Assembly (NCBI GenBank): GCA_964393545.1 | Contig: CAYMUB010000003.1 | Span: 1 to 17,878, forward strand | From: CAYMUB01 sp964393545 | GTDB taxonomy: Bacteria > Patescibacteriota > Microgenomatia > Daviesbacterales > UBA10151 | Direction of reading: 5' to 3' | Length of the DNA stretch: 17,878 bases | Shown: positions 1 to 7,550 of the stretch, one piece after another | How positions within the stretch are numbered: the stretch's first letter is position 1 | Layout of the letters: each line of letters opens with the position of its first letter | Made by a program: the position numbers and the translations under genes | Notes under the pieces: generated by a model | Told to the model about the DNA's origin: nothing | What the model saw: the letters and a program-made list of their open reading frames with translations, nothing else | Databases searched by the model: none

Positions 1-266
1 TAGAGAAACTTTTTGAGCCTCAAGAAGTATTTAAATTTATTCAAAAAGAGGCAGGAATTGATGATGTAGAGATGTATCAAACTTACAACATGGGACAAGA
101 CTATGCTATTTTTGTTCCAGCGTCAGATGTTATCAAAGCTCAAGAAATAATTTCTCAAAATGGCTTTGAAAGTTTAGACGCAGGATATTTGGAAATGGGT
201 GAAAAAAGAGTAATAATCAAGCCAAAAGATATTATTTTTGAAGGTAAAACTTTAAATCTCCGTTAA
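1..266 (+). CDS. purM: Phosphoribosylformylglycinamidine cyclo-ligase (AIR synthetase), C-terminal part
   Basis: PurM closes the imidazole ring, turning FGAM and ATP into AIR. Only the C-terminal ~88 residues are in the window. The frame is open to the left edge: codons from base 3 read EKLFEPQEVFKFIQ and continue into the family's conserved EMYQTYNMGQDYAIFVP block (compare E-M-Y-R-T-F-N-x-G in E. coli PurM). The first ATG in view (72) is therefore internal, not the start. The TAA stop (264-266) lies inside the palindrome shared with convergent prs. This is the only purine gene at this end on the plus strand, so it belongs to a transcript entering from the left. Identification is firm from the C-terminal block; the catalytic N-terminal half cannot be judged. 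Confidence 0.9.
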   Translation, partial: EKLFEPQEVFKFIQKEAGIDDVEMYQTYNMGQDYAIFVPASDVIKAQEIISQNGFESLDAGYLEMGEKRVIIKPKDIIFEGKTLNLR

Positions 267-288
267 CCCCGATTAAATCGGGGTTAAC
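262..288. terminator. Perfect palindrome between convergent purM and prs, candidate bidirectional terminator
   Basis: Two 13-base arms (GTTAACCCCGATT and its exact reverse complement) flank a single A. The purM TAA (264-266) and the prs TAA (complement of 284-286) lie symmetrically inside the arms. The position between convergent genes fits a two-way terminator, but neither side has a clear T-run, so it may instead be a dispersed palindromic repeat that supplies both stop codons. Confidence 0.6.
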
Positions 289-1267
289 TACCTTCTCCTT
301 TGCGGGTTTTAGGAATTAGTATTTCAGATATTGAATCACCATTATAAACACAATTTATTGCCTCTGCTAAAAGACTGGCAACAGATACTATTGTTACTTT
401 AGGATTTTCTATTATTTCAGCCCGAAGTGGCACAGAGTCAGTTATGAAAATTTTGTCCAGCAGAGAGTCTGATATTCTTTTTGGTGCTGGGTCAGAAAAT
501 AATCCATGAGCAACAGCAGCAGACACACTCTTTGCCCCCCGTTCTTTAATTAATCTGGCAGCCTCGTAAATTGTTCCTGCTGTATCAATCATGTCATCAA
601 CCAGCAAAACATCTTTACCTTTTACATCTCCAATTATATCCAAAGCCCTGCTGTCATTTTTCTTCCTCACATCTCTTTCTTTAAAAACTATCGCCAAACC
701 TTGCGCGTCTAAAAGCTCCGCATAAAATGTGGTTTTAAGCACCCCTCCTTTATCAGGAGATGCTATAACTAAATTATCCGGACTAAATTGTTTTTTAAGT
801 TCAGGAAGAAGTGAATAACTGCTGTATAAATTATCCCAGGGAATTTTTACAAATCCAGGTTCTTGTTCAGAATGGATATCTATAGTCAAAATCCTGTCTG
901 CCCCGGCGTATTCAATTAATCCGGCTACCAAAGCAGCAGAAATTGGAACACGGGACCTGTCTTTTCTATCCTGCCTTGAATATCCAAAATAGGGAATTAC
1001 TGCAGTAATTTCAGAGACTGATGCTCTTTTGGCAGCATCAATCATCAAAAGTAACTCCATCAAATTAGAATCAACAGGAGGACAAGTGGGCTGAATTATG
1101 AAAACATCCCGTTTTCTTAAGTTTTCAGGAATAATAATTCTTTTCTCACCATCTGCAAAAGTAGAAACAGTTTCATGAACAGTTTTTCCCAGAATTTGAC
1201 CAATGTCTTTTGCCAATTTTAAATTGGCGGTTCCGGTCAAAAGTACAAAACCATTATTATTTGGCAT
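284..1267 (-). CDS. prs: Ribose-phosphate pyrophosphokinase (PRPP synthetase)
   Basis: Makes PRPP from ribose 5-phosphate and ATP, the entry substrate of the purine pathway. The 327 residues are close to the usual 310-320. Visible family features: FADGE at 38-41 region, the ATP-binding block PYFGYSRQDRKDRSR (92-106), the metal-binding DIHSEQ (130-135; usually D-L-H-A-x-Q), and the PRPP-binding loop VLLVDDMIDTAGT (220-232). The usual K-R-R stretch of the flexible loop reads KERDVRKK, a mild divergence. It is the last gene of the eight-gene minus-strand operon. Its ATG lies within the end of purC (11-base overlap) with no Shine-Dalgarno site, suggesting translational coupling. The stop lies in the palindrome shared with purM. 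Identification is secure. Confidence 0.95.
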   Translation of the reverse strand: MPNNNGFVLLTGTANLKLAKDIGQILGKTVHETVSTFADGEKRIIIPENLRKRDVFIIQPTCPPVDSNLMELLLMIDAAKRASVSEITAVIPYFGYSRQDRKDRSRVPISAALVAGLIEYAGADRILTIDIHSEQEPGFVKIPWDNLYSSYSLLPELKKQFSPDNLVIASPDKGGVLKTTFYAELLDAQGLAIVFKERDVRKKNDSRALDIIGDVKGKDVLLVDDMIDTAGTIYEAARLIKERGAKSVSAAVAHGLFSDPAPKRISDSLLDKIFITDSVPLRAEIIENPKVTIVSVASLLAEAINCVYNGDSISEILIPKTRKGEGS

Positions 1268-2270
1268 GCTTTATAATTCTATCAGAAAATTCCAGCTTTT
1301 TCAGGTTTTCCTTTATTCTTTTCTCTATTGGGTATTCTGATGCTTTAAATTTTTTACCTGTTATCTTTTCAAAAATTGTAATATATCTCTTACTTACTTG
1401 AGCCATAAATTCCTCAGGCATTTTTGGCATTTTACCATCACCTTTGTAGCCTCTTTTTGCATACCATTTTCTTAGAAATTCTTTATCAAAATTCTCCGGT
1501 TCTTCTCCAGAAGAGAACTTTTTTTGATAAGAATCTTTAACCCAAAATCTGGAAGAATCAGGAGTATGAACTTCATCAATTAAAATTAACTTACTACTGC
1601 TATCTAAACCAAATTCATACTTGGTATCAACAAGAATAATTCCTGCAGAGTTACAAACCTTTGTGCCTTTTTCAAAAACTGCCAAAGCTGCTTTTTTTAT
1701 TTTTCTCCAGAGAGCAGGAGAAACCGATACTCCGTTCTTTAATTTAACTTTCCCGTCTAAAATATCTTTTTCAGTTAATCTTTCATCATGTCCTGCTTCT
1801 GCTTTAGTAGTAGGAGTGATTACAGGAGTTGGTAATTTTTGATTTTTCCGCAAACCATCAGGAAATTTTATTCCATAAATTACTCTTTCACCTTTTTCAT
1901 ATGAGCCCCAAATAGAAGTATCTGTCACCCCGGTAATATAGCCTCTCACTACCATCTCTATAGGAATAAGGGTACAATTTTTAACTATCATTACATTTGG
2001 ATCTGGTACAGAGATCATGTGATTTTGAATAACATCAGAGGTTTTTTCAAACCAAAATTTGCTAAGTTCATTTACGGCTTGTCCTTTAAAAGGAAAGTAT
2101 CCCAAAACTCTATCAAACGCAGATAATCTGTCTGTAGTAATTATTATTCTTTTGTCACCCAATATATAAAAATCTCTGACTTTGCCCTGATATTTTTGAC
2201 CAAGTTTTGGCAGGTTAATTGTTTTGAGGGCAAGAGGAATACTATCTAAAATTTTCTTAGTTTGAATCAT
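1257..2270 (-). CDS. purC: SAICAR synthetase (phosphoribosylaminoimidazole-succinocarboxamide synthase), long form
   Basis: Joins CAIR and aspartate with ATP to give SAICAR. At 337 residues it is of the long type, like yeast Ade1 (~306), rather than the ~237-residue form of E. coli. Conserved blocks in order: GKVRD (29-33, nucleotide binding), DRLSAFD (47-53), VVRGYITG (107-114), TPTTKAEAGHDE (152-163), DTKYEFG (215-221), DEVHTPDSSRFW (232-243). The C-terminal extension contains F-L-R-K-W and an R-Y-I-x-x-x-E-K-I-T-G-K segment, also recognisable in Ade1-type enzymes. It overlaps purE by 14 bases and prs by 11. The ATG at 2270 places GKVRD at the expected distance from the N terminus. Product order in the operon (purB, purE, purC) covers consecutive pathway steps. 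Confidence 0.95.
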   Translation of the reverse strand: MIQTKKILDSIPLALKTINLPKLGQKYQGKVRDFYILGDKRIIITTDRLSAFDRVLGYFPFKGQAVNELSKFWFEKTSDVIQNHMISVPDPNVMIVKNCTLIPIEMVVRGYITGVTDTSIWGSYEKGERVIYGIKFPDGLRKNQKLPTPVITPTTKAEAGHDERLTEKDILDGKVKLKNGVSVSPALWRKIKKAALAVFEKGTKVCNSAGIILVDTKYEFGLDSSSKLILIDEVHTPDSSRFWVKDSYQKKFSSGEEPENFDKEFLRKWYAKRGYKGDGKMPKMPEEFMAQVSKRYITIFEKITGKKFKASEYPIEKRIKENLKKLEFSDRIIKHAK

Positions 2271-2751
2271 TCTCTTTTAAATTGGCAGCCTTTTTTACAA
2301 CACCTTGAGCTAACTTTTCCTTAAATTCAACTAGTTTGGTTTCTAATTTTTTATCTGAAGTTGCTAAGATTTGTACAGCTAATATTCCGGCATTTTTTGA
2401 CATGTCAATTCCAACAGTAGCAACAGGAATACCAGAAGGCATTTGTAAAGTTGCAAGCAAGGCATCCAAACCCTTTAGCGGTCCATCACCTAAAGGCACT
2501 CCGATTACAGGAAGTGGAAAATGAGCAGCAACCACTCCTGCCAAATGTGCTGCCAATCCCGCTCCGCAAATTATTACCTTCCCTTCATTTTTTTGAAAAT
2601 CTAAAATTAGCTCTAAAGTTCTTTCAGGAGACCTATGCGCTGAAGAAATTGTATGAGTATAACTAACTCCAAATTCATCCAAAATTTCTTGAGCAGCTTT
2701 CATTGCTGGTACACTAGAATCAGAAGCAGAGATAATTAAAACTTTACTCAT
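2257..2751 (-). CDS. purE: PurE, N5-CAIR mutase family (divergent class I)
   Basis: PurE class I moves the carboxyl of N5-CAIR to C4, giving CAIR. Length (164) is normal. The catalytic SAHR (37-40, His39), the LPVIGVP strand (80-86) and QMPSGIPVAT (103-112) are intact. Two substrate-binding loops differ from the family: the N-terminal G-S-x-S-D-x-x-x-M motif reads ASDSSVPAM, losing the Gly and the usual Asp position, and G-A-G-G-A-A-H-L-P-G reads GAGLAAHLAG (63-72). It has Arg after His39 as in class I, not the Lys of class II (direct AIR carboxylase). No purK lies in the window to make N5-CAIR. The start forms an ATGA overlap with the purB stop. PurE family membership is sure; the exact substrate is less so. 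Confidence 0.9.
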   Translation of the reverse strand: MSKVLIISASDSSVPAMKAAQEILDEFGVSYTHTISSAHRSPERTLELILDFQKNEGKVIICGAGLAAHLAGVVAAHFPLPVIGVPLGDGPLKGLDALLATLQMPSGIPVATVGIDMSKNAGILAVQILATSDKKLETKLVEFKEKLAQGVVKKAANLKENDSN

Positions 2752-4163
2752 TGGTTTTTATCTAAGTTATCAATTTTTTCAACTATTGTCAAAGCCTTTT
2801 TTGGAGCATTCCCTACATGGGATTTTGCATCTAATAGATTTTTAATTTCTTCCGAGTTCATATATTTTTTAATTTCTTCGTTATTTATAAGTAATCCTTC
2901 TAACGGATTTTCTGATCCAGTTTGTATATCTGTCCACGCTTGCATCGAGATTGCTCTTAAAACCTCATGCATTTCTTGCCTGTCTGCTCCTTTTTTTACA
3001 GCCGTTATTATTATTTTTTCAGTTGCTGCAAAGCTACCATACTTTTCTAGATTTAAATTTATTCTTTCTACATTAATAACCATTCCGGAAACTAATTTTT
3101 CTGCAGTTTTTAATATTTCATCAATTATCAAAAAACTCTCTGGCATAATTACTCTTTTTGTTGATGAATCGTCTAAAGTTCTTTCAAGGTAGGAATATGT
3201 AGCATTCTCTAAAATAGCTGCTGGGTACTGATTCAAAATTCTTGCCAATCCACAAATTTTTTCACTATTTATTGGATTTTTTTTAAATGGCATTGCTGAA
3301 GATCCAACCTGTTTACTCCCAAATGGTTCTGACCATTCACCATATAATGGAGTTTGTAAAATTCTAAAATCATTGGCAAATTTTGCTAAAGACGAAGCAA
3401 TAGAATTTAAAAGAGTGATGATTAAATAATCTGTTTTTCTTGTATAAACTTGAGTCGAAACAATATCCGCCTCAAGTCCTAACTGCTCCATCACTGATCT
3501 TTCCATTCTTTCCGGATCATCTAATATTTCTGTATAACTTGCTGCTGAACCAACGGCTCCTTTCATCCCTTTTGCTTTTAAATTTTGTTTTACGAATTTT
3601 AAAATCTCTAAATCTTTTAATAAGTCTTGTGCATAAAAAGCAAATCTATAACCCAAGGTTGTAGGCTCTGCTGGATTTAAATGTGTATAGGCCAAAACTG
3701 GAGTATCTGCATATTCTTTTATTTTAACTGCAAAACCTTCAATTACTTTTAACAGTTTACTCTCAACAATTTCCAACCCTTGCCAGTACCTGATAGTTTC
3801 TCCGTTATCGTTAATGTCCATTGATGTTGCACCTAAGTGAATTTTCCCTCCACCAATTTTTGCGTTTTCTGCAAACTCCTTTATAGCTGCAACAACATCA
3901 TGACTCGTATCCTTTTCTATTTCCCAAATCCGCTCAATTGAAATATTATCAATATTCTCCTGTAAATCTTTTAATTCTTCATCAGAAACAACACCCTGTT
4001 CATTTTGTGCTTTTGCTAAAGCTACCCAAATTTTTCTCCAGATTTTATATTTATTCTCTTCAGAGAATATCTTTCTCATTTCTTCTGAGCCATATCGCCA
4101 TGAGAACGGAGATTGATAATTACTATAGTTTTGACTTTTGACTTTTTCCTTTTTACTTTCCAT
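2748..4163 (-). CDS. purB: Adenylosuccinate lyase
   Basis: Acts twice: SAICAR to AICAR plus fumarate, and adenylosuccinate to AMP plus fumarate. It serves both purC upstream in the pathway and purA across the divergent promoter. The 471 residues show the fumarase/aspartase-superfamily signature GSSAMPFKKNP (287-297) with the catalytic-base Ser289, THLNPAEPTT (160-169) with the active-site His161, HLGATSMD (109-116) and TSHD (86-89). Blocks such as QVYTRKTD, YLERTLDDS and ADRQEMHEVLR resemble the human/yeast ADSL group more than the short bacterial enzymes with A-R-T-H-G-x-x-A-E. An AAGGAG exists upstream but ~18 bases from the ATG, too far to be convincing. The gap to purH is 2 bases. Confidence 0.95.
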   Translation of the reverse strand: MESKKEKVKSQNYSNYQSPFSWRYGSEEMRKIFSEENKYKIWRKIWVALAKAQNEQGVVSDEELKDLQENIDNISIERIWEIEKDTSHDVVAAIKEFAENAKIGGGKIHLGATSMDINDNGETIRYWQGLEIVESKLLKVIEGFAVKIKEYADTPVLAYTHLNPAEPTTLGYRFAFYAQDLLKDLEILKFVKQNLKAKGMKGAVGSAASYTEILDDPERMERSVMEQLGLEADIVSTQVYTRKTDYLIITLLNSIASSLAKFANDFRILQTPLYGEWSEPFGSKQVGSSAMPFKKNPINSEKICGLARILNQYPAAILENATYSYLERTLDDSSTKRVIMPESFLIIDEILKTAEKLVSGMVINVERINLNLEKYGSFAATEKIIITAVKKGADRQEMHEVLRAISMQAWTDIQTGSENPLEGLLINNEEIKKYMNSEEIKNLLDAKSHVGNAPKKALTIVEKIDNLDKNQ

Positions 4164-4165
4164 AA

Positions 4166-5701
4166 TCAGTGTCTAAAAGCTCTCCTTCCGGTAAATATCA
4201 TTGGTATTCCAAATTCATTTGCTGCATCAATTGATGACTTGTCATTTACAGATCCTCCTTGCTCTACTATAGCACTAATCCCATATTTAGCAGACATTCT
4301 GACTGAATCATCAAATGGGAAAAAGCTATCGCTGATTAATATTCCCATCTTTGCAAAAGTTCCTGCTTGCTCTAAAGCAATCTTAGTTGCTCCAACTCTT
4401 GAGGTTTGACCAGAACCAATTCCCCGGGTCATTGATAAATCTTTATCAACCACAATCACAGCATTAGACCTGACAGCTTTAACTGCTTTAAAACCAAATT
4501 TCATCAGTTCTAACTCTTTCTCGGTTGGCTTATTTTTAGTTACTACCTCCCAATTTTTAAAGTTTTCTTCTACATTATCATCAAAGTCCTGCAACAGTAC
4601 TCCGCCTGCAAAGTATTTTAGATCCCATCTTTCAGATCGGCTTTGGGGTATTTCACCAAAGGTATAAATACCCATACTCTTTCTAATTCCCTTGAGAAGA
4701 GCAAGGGCCTCATCATCAATTGAGGGTACTGCCACAATATCTATATTACCTTCACTTTCATTTTTAAATCTGGCCACAATCTCTGCTGTTTTTTTATCCA
4801 TTGGTTTATTTATTACAATCACCCCTCCAAATGCTGATACTGGATCTGAAACTATAGCTTTATCTAAAGCATCAGTTGCATCTTGACCTACTGCAATTCC
4901 ACAAGGGCTTAAATGTTTGATGACTGTAGCAGCAGCTTCTTTAAATTGCCTGACTGTTTCCAAACCTGCATATATATCTCCAATATTAGTACCAGATAAT
5001 TCTCGACCCCAATGTTTTTGCAGTTTTGCCAAGGGAGAATTAGTTTTGGGAATTAAATATAAAGCACCTTGCTGGTGTGGATTTTCTCCATAACACAAAA
5101 TAGTTGTTTTTCTTAGGGGAATTGTAATTTCCTGAGGGAATTTTTCTTCTGAGAAAAAATTTCCAATTTGGCTATCATAAAAAGATAAATGGTAAAAAGC
5201 TTTTGCAGCCAGTGCTTTTCTAAAGTCCTCAGAATCTTTGTTATTTTTCAAAACTTCGGCAATCTTTTCATAATCCATAGGATCTACAACAACTATAACG
5301 TTTTGATAGTTTTTGGCTGCTGCTCTAATCATAGTTGGACCACCAACATCTATTGTCTCAACTCCGGGCTTTTGTTCAAACGGGTAAAGGTTACAAACTA
5401 CGACATCTATTTGTGGAATGTTTAACTCTTGGGCTTGTTTAACGTGTTCAGGATTAGTCCTGTCATATAAAATACCTGACTCTATCTGAAAACTAATAGT
5501 TTTCATCCTACCATCAAAAGAATCTCTGGGATTTCCGGTTATCTCCTCAATAGGAATTACTTCTATCCCATCTTTTTTTAATGCTTCATAAGTTCCACCT
5601 GTGGAGATAATTTCATATCCTAACTTTGTCAAAGTTTTGGCAAAATCTGAAATCTCGCTTTTATCATAAACACTTATTAGAGCAAACTTTTTTGCTGTCA
5701 T
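4166..5701 (-). CDS. purH: Bifunctional AICAR transformylase / IMP cyclohydrolase
   Basis: Last two steps to IMP: formylation of AICAR with 10-formyl-tetrahydrofolate, then ring closure. The 511 residues cover both domains. In the N-terminal cyclohydrolase domain, STGGT (33-37), Lys67, NLYPF with Tyr106, IDVGGPTM with Asp118 and RAAAKN with Lys130 match known active-site positions. However, the usual L-H-P-x-I-H-G-G after the Lys reads ISFQIESG, and ~7 residues before IDVGG are missing. The transformylase domain looks complete: ENPHQQGALY, the catalytic Lys262-His263, SDPVSAFGG, RSNAV and the terminal FTGRRAFRH. It forms an ATGA overlap with the upstream HAD gene. Its formylation role is duplicated by the two PurP genes at the head of the same operon. 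Confidence 0.95.
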   Translation of the reverse strand: MTAKKFALISVYDKSEISDFAKTLTKLGYEIISTGGTYEALKKDGIEVIPIEEITGNPRDSFDGRMKTISFQIESGILYDRTNPEHVKQAQELNIPQIDVVVCNLYPFEQKPGVETIDVGGPTMIRAAAKNYQNVIVVVDPMDYEKIAEVLKNNKDSEDFRKALAAKAFYHLSFYDSQIGNFFSEEKFPQEITIPLRKTTILCYGENPHQQGALYLIPKTNSPLAKLQKHWGRELSGTNIGDIYAGLETVRQFKEAAATVIKHLSPCGIAVGQDATDALDKAIVSDPVSAFGGVIVINKPMDKKTAEIVARFKNESEGNIDIVAVPSIDDEALALLKGIRKSMGIYTFGEIPQSRSERWDLKYFAGGVLLQDFDDNVEENFKNWEVVTKNKPTEKELELMKFGFKAVKAVRSNAVIVVDKDLSMTRGIGSGQTSRVGATKIALEQAGTFAKMGILISDSFFPFDDSVRMSAKYGISAIVEQGGSVNDKSSIDAANEFGIPMIFTGRRAFRH

Positions 5702-6459
5702 AGTATAAATCTATTGATTACATCAGCTACTCCATCATTATCAACTGTTGGTGCTACATAATCCGCAATTGATTTTAACTCTTCCACAGCATTGCCCATA
5801 GCTACTTTCAATCCACAAGCCATCAGAAGTGGAAAGTCATTGTACCCATCACCTACTCCTATTATTTCATGAGTATCTATATTTAATAATCTGGCAACTT
5901 CCAGTACTCCATGATGTTTGGTAGCCAAAATGTGTGTTATCACCAAATCTGCTTTATCTAATTGCCAAGAAAATGTTTTGTGTGCTGATAAACCAGCTAT
6001 CTTTGAAAGTTCATATTGCAACTTATCTGCTATATCAGATTCTAAACCCACCACTGCCATCTCAATTGCATTTTGAGGAACCAAATCTGAAACAGTCTCT
6101 TTATCCTTACCGCTACCATCTTGAATCCAATAACTTAGATTAAATTTTTTTATTGCTGATATAGCTGCTAACATATCTTCTCTCTTCATCCGCTGTTCTT
6201 TTATTATTTTAAAACTCTTACCATCAACTATTTGCGCCCCGCCAGAAATTATTGATGGACCTGATAATTGAAGATGTTCCATGATAGGGATTGAAAAAGA
6301 TAAGGGTCTTGAGGTAGCAATACCGATGTGCATTAATTTACTCACTTTTTCAATAGCTCTCGTAACTCCATTTGTTGGTAACCCATCTTTTTTGTTTGGT
6401 ATTAATGTTCCATCACAATCCAATATTAAAGCTTTAAATTTTTTCTTAAGTTGTGACAT
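5698..6459 (-). CDS. HAD-superfamily (Cof/IIB-type) phosphatase of unknown substrate
   Basis: A 253-residue HAD hydrolase with all four motifs: DCDGT with nucleophile Asp14 and Asp16, IATSRP (47-52), Lys181 in ATKHHG, and GDGYND (203-208). The ~100-residue cap inserted between motifs II and III is of the C2B (Cof) type, found in sugar-phosphate and nucleotide phosphatases. It overlaps purP-A by 14 bases and purH by an ATGA, so it is co-translated with purine enzymes. A purine-related substrate (a nucleoside monophosphate or a damaged pathway intermediate) is inference; the sequence itself does not show the substrate. No Shine-Dalgarno site precedes the ATG, in line with coupling to purP-A. 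Confidence 0.85.
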   Translation of the reverse strand: MSQLKKKFKALILDCDGTLIPNKKDGLPTNGVTRAIEKVSKLMHIGIATSRPLSFSIPIMEHLQLSGPSIISGGAQIVDGKSFKIIKEQRMKREDMLAAISAIKKFNLSYWIQDGSGKDKETVSDLVPQNAIEMAVVGLESDIADKLQYELSKIAGLSAHKTFSWQLDKADLVITHILATKHHGVLEVARLLNIDTHEIIGVGDGYNDFPLLMACGLKVAMGNAVEELKSIADYVAPTVDNDGVADVINRFIL

Positions 6460-7549
6460 CTTTTAAGATATCTTTCTTTATAGCATCTTTTATTTCCATA
6501 GCCACTCTTTTACCCATACTGATATTTTCTTCAAACAAATATCCGCTATATGGTGTTGCAAAAATGCCAGGACTACCCGGCATTCTGGGTGAGACATCAA
6601 AAACAATAATTTCTTTTTTGGGTGGGCCTGCGGTAATAACTGTTTGCAAACCAAATGGTCCAATTACCCCAGGTGACATTAACTGCTGTGACGCCTTTAC
6701 AAATTTTTCAGCCATTCCAAATGCATCTTCCAAAAGAGATTCTAAAACTGTTACAGCAATATGTCCTGCTTCTTCATATTTAATACCAATTTTTCTAATG
6801 ACATCTTCTTCGTAAACACTAGGTAGCTTGGTTAAACCTTCAATGTTGGTCTGCCTCCTAGTATCAGTTCCCAAGAGCTCTAATCTTTTATGGAGAGGTG
6901 AGTAAAAAAAGTTAAAGTTTACTTGTACTCCAACAATAAACTCTTCTATAACAGCTGATTTAATTTGCTCTTCTGTGAATTTTCCCAACCCCAAACCCTG
7001 AGCAACTCCTATTTTATACTCTTCAAAGCTTTCTGCAAAGAAAAATGCCCTTTCAAATCCTCTCATCTTTTCTAAAACTTTGACTATACAAAGTCTGTCG
7101 ATATCTTTAGGTCCTGTACCGTCTGGTACAGGATTAAATTGTTTTGGGTATCTAATTCCAGCTTTATCCAGTAAATCATATTGGTTAGGCTTAATATTTC
7201 TTTCTTCTATTTTTAATAAAAACTTATTTCCAAACATAGGTACTTTGAATTTTTTTTCAATAGCATCATAATCATTGATATATACCTCAAAAGATCTGTG
7301 AGGGATAAATATAGAATTTCTATCAACCAATTGTTTTTGTACATCTTCATTTAAAATATCTGAAAATTTCTCAAGTTCTATTACTTCATCGACACATCCT
7401 AAGTTCCCTTTGGAGAGGTAGTATTTAGAATAAGTTTTATCTCTACCTTTTTGTACAATCACCAAAGTTTTAAATCCCAAATCCTTTGCTCCCCTGCAAA
7501 CATCTAAAGCAGAATGAGATCCCAATACTGCAATTGTATAATCTTTCAC
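6446..7549 (-). CDS. PurP-like protein A (divergent FAICAR-synthetase paralogue)
   Basis: Clearly homologous to archaeal PurP, which makes FAICAR from AICAR, formate and ATP. Matching blocks are VLGSHSALDVCRGAKDLGF (8-26), PMFGNK (104-109), FYSPLH (215-220) and GPFGLQT (297-303). It differs from PurP-B where PurP binds ATP and metal: the Gly-rich loop G-A-x-G-G-x-G-Y-F is replaced by LEKMRGFERAFF (159-170), and E-x-S-A-R-x-x-x-G-T-N by DVSPRMPGSPG (318-328). The H-G-S of PurP reads HRS (84-86). Residues 139-147 (NPVPDGTGP) form an insertion encoded by a hairpin. It starts with GTG, one base after the purP-B stop, behind a strong Shine-Dalgarno site. It could be a low-activity partner subunit of PurP-B or an ATP-grasp ligase for another substrate. 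Confidence 0.8.
   Translation of the reverse strand: MKDYTIAVLGSHSALDVCRGAKDLGFKTLVIVQKGRDKTYSKYYLSKGNLGCVDEVIELEKFSDILNEDVQKQLVDRNSIFIPHRSFEVYINDYDAIEKKFKVPMFGNKFLLKIEERNIKPNQYDLLDKAGIRYPKQFNPVPDGTGPKDIDRLCIVKVLEKMRGFERAFFFAESFEEYKIGVAQGLGLGKFTEEQIKSAVIEEFIVGVQVNFNFFYSPLHKRLELLGTDTRRQTNIEGLTKLPSVYEEDVIRKIGIKYEEAGHIAVTVLESLLEDAFGMAEKFVKASQQLMSPGVIGPFGLQTVITAGPPKKEIIVFDVSPRMPGSPGIFATPYSGYLFEENISMGKRVAMEIKDAIKKDILKDVTT
7112..7133. repeat. Hairpin repeat inserted in frame in purP-A
   Basis: Perfect 9-base arms TCCTGTACC and GGTACAGGA flank the tetraloop GTCT. On the minus strand it encodes PVPDGTG, within a loop insertion of about six residues that PurP-B and archaeal PurP lack. It looks like a small dispersed palindromic element captured in frame. 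Confidence 0.6.
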
Positions 7550-7550
7550 C

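Noticed and set aside
2475..2500. Inverted repeat CCTTTAG/CTAAAGG within purE.
   Set aside because: The loop is 11 bases and the encoded residues align with PurE without an insertion, so it is coding sequence by chance.
6453..6815. A 120-codon plus-strand frame, the longest antisense frame in the window.
   Set aside because: It lies wholly opposite purP-A, shows no domain and mirrors that gene's codon pattern.
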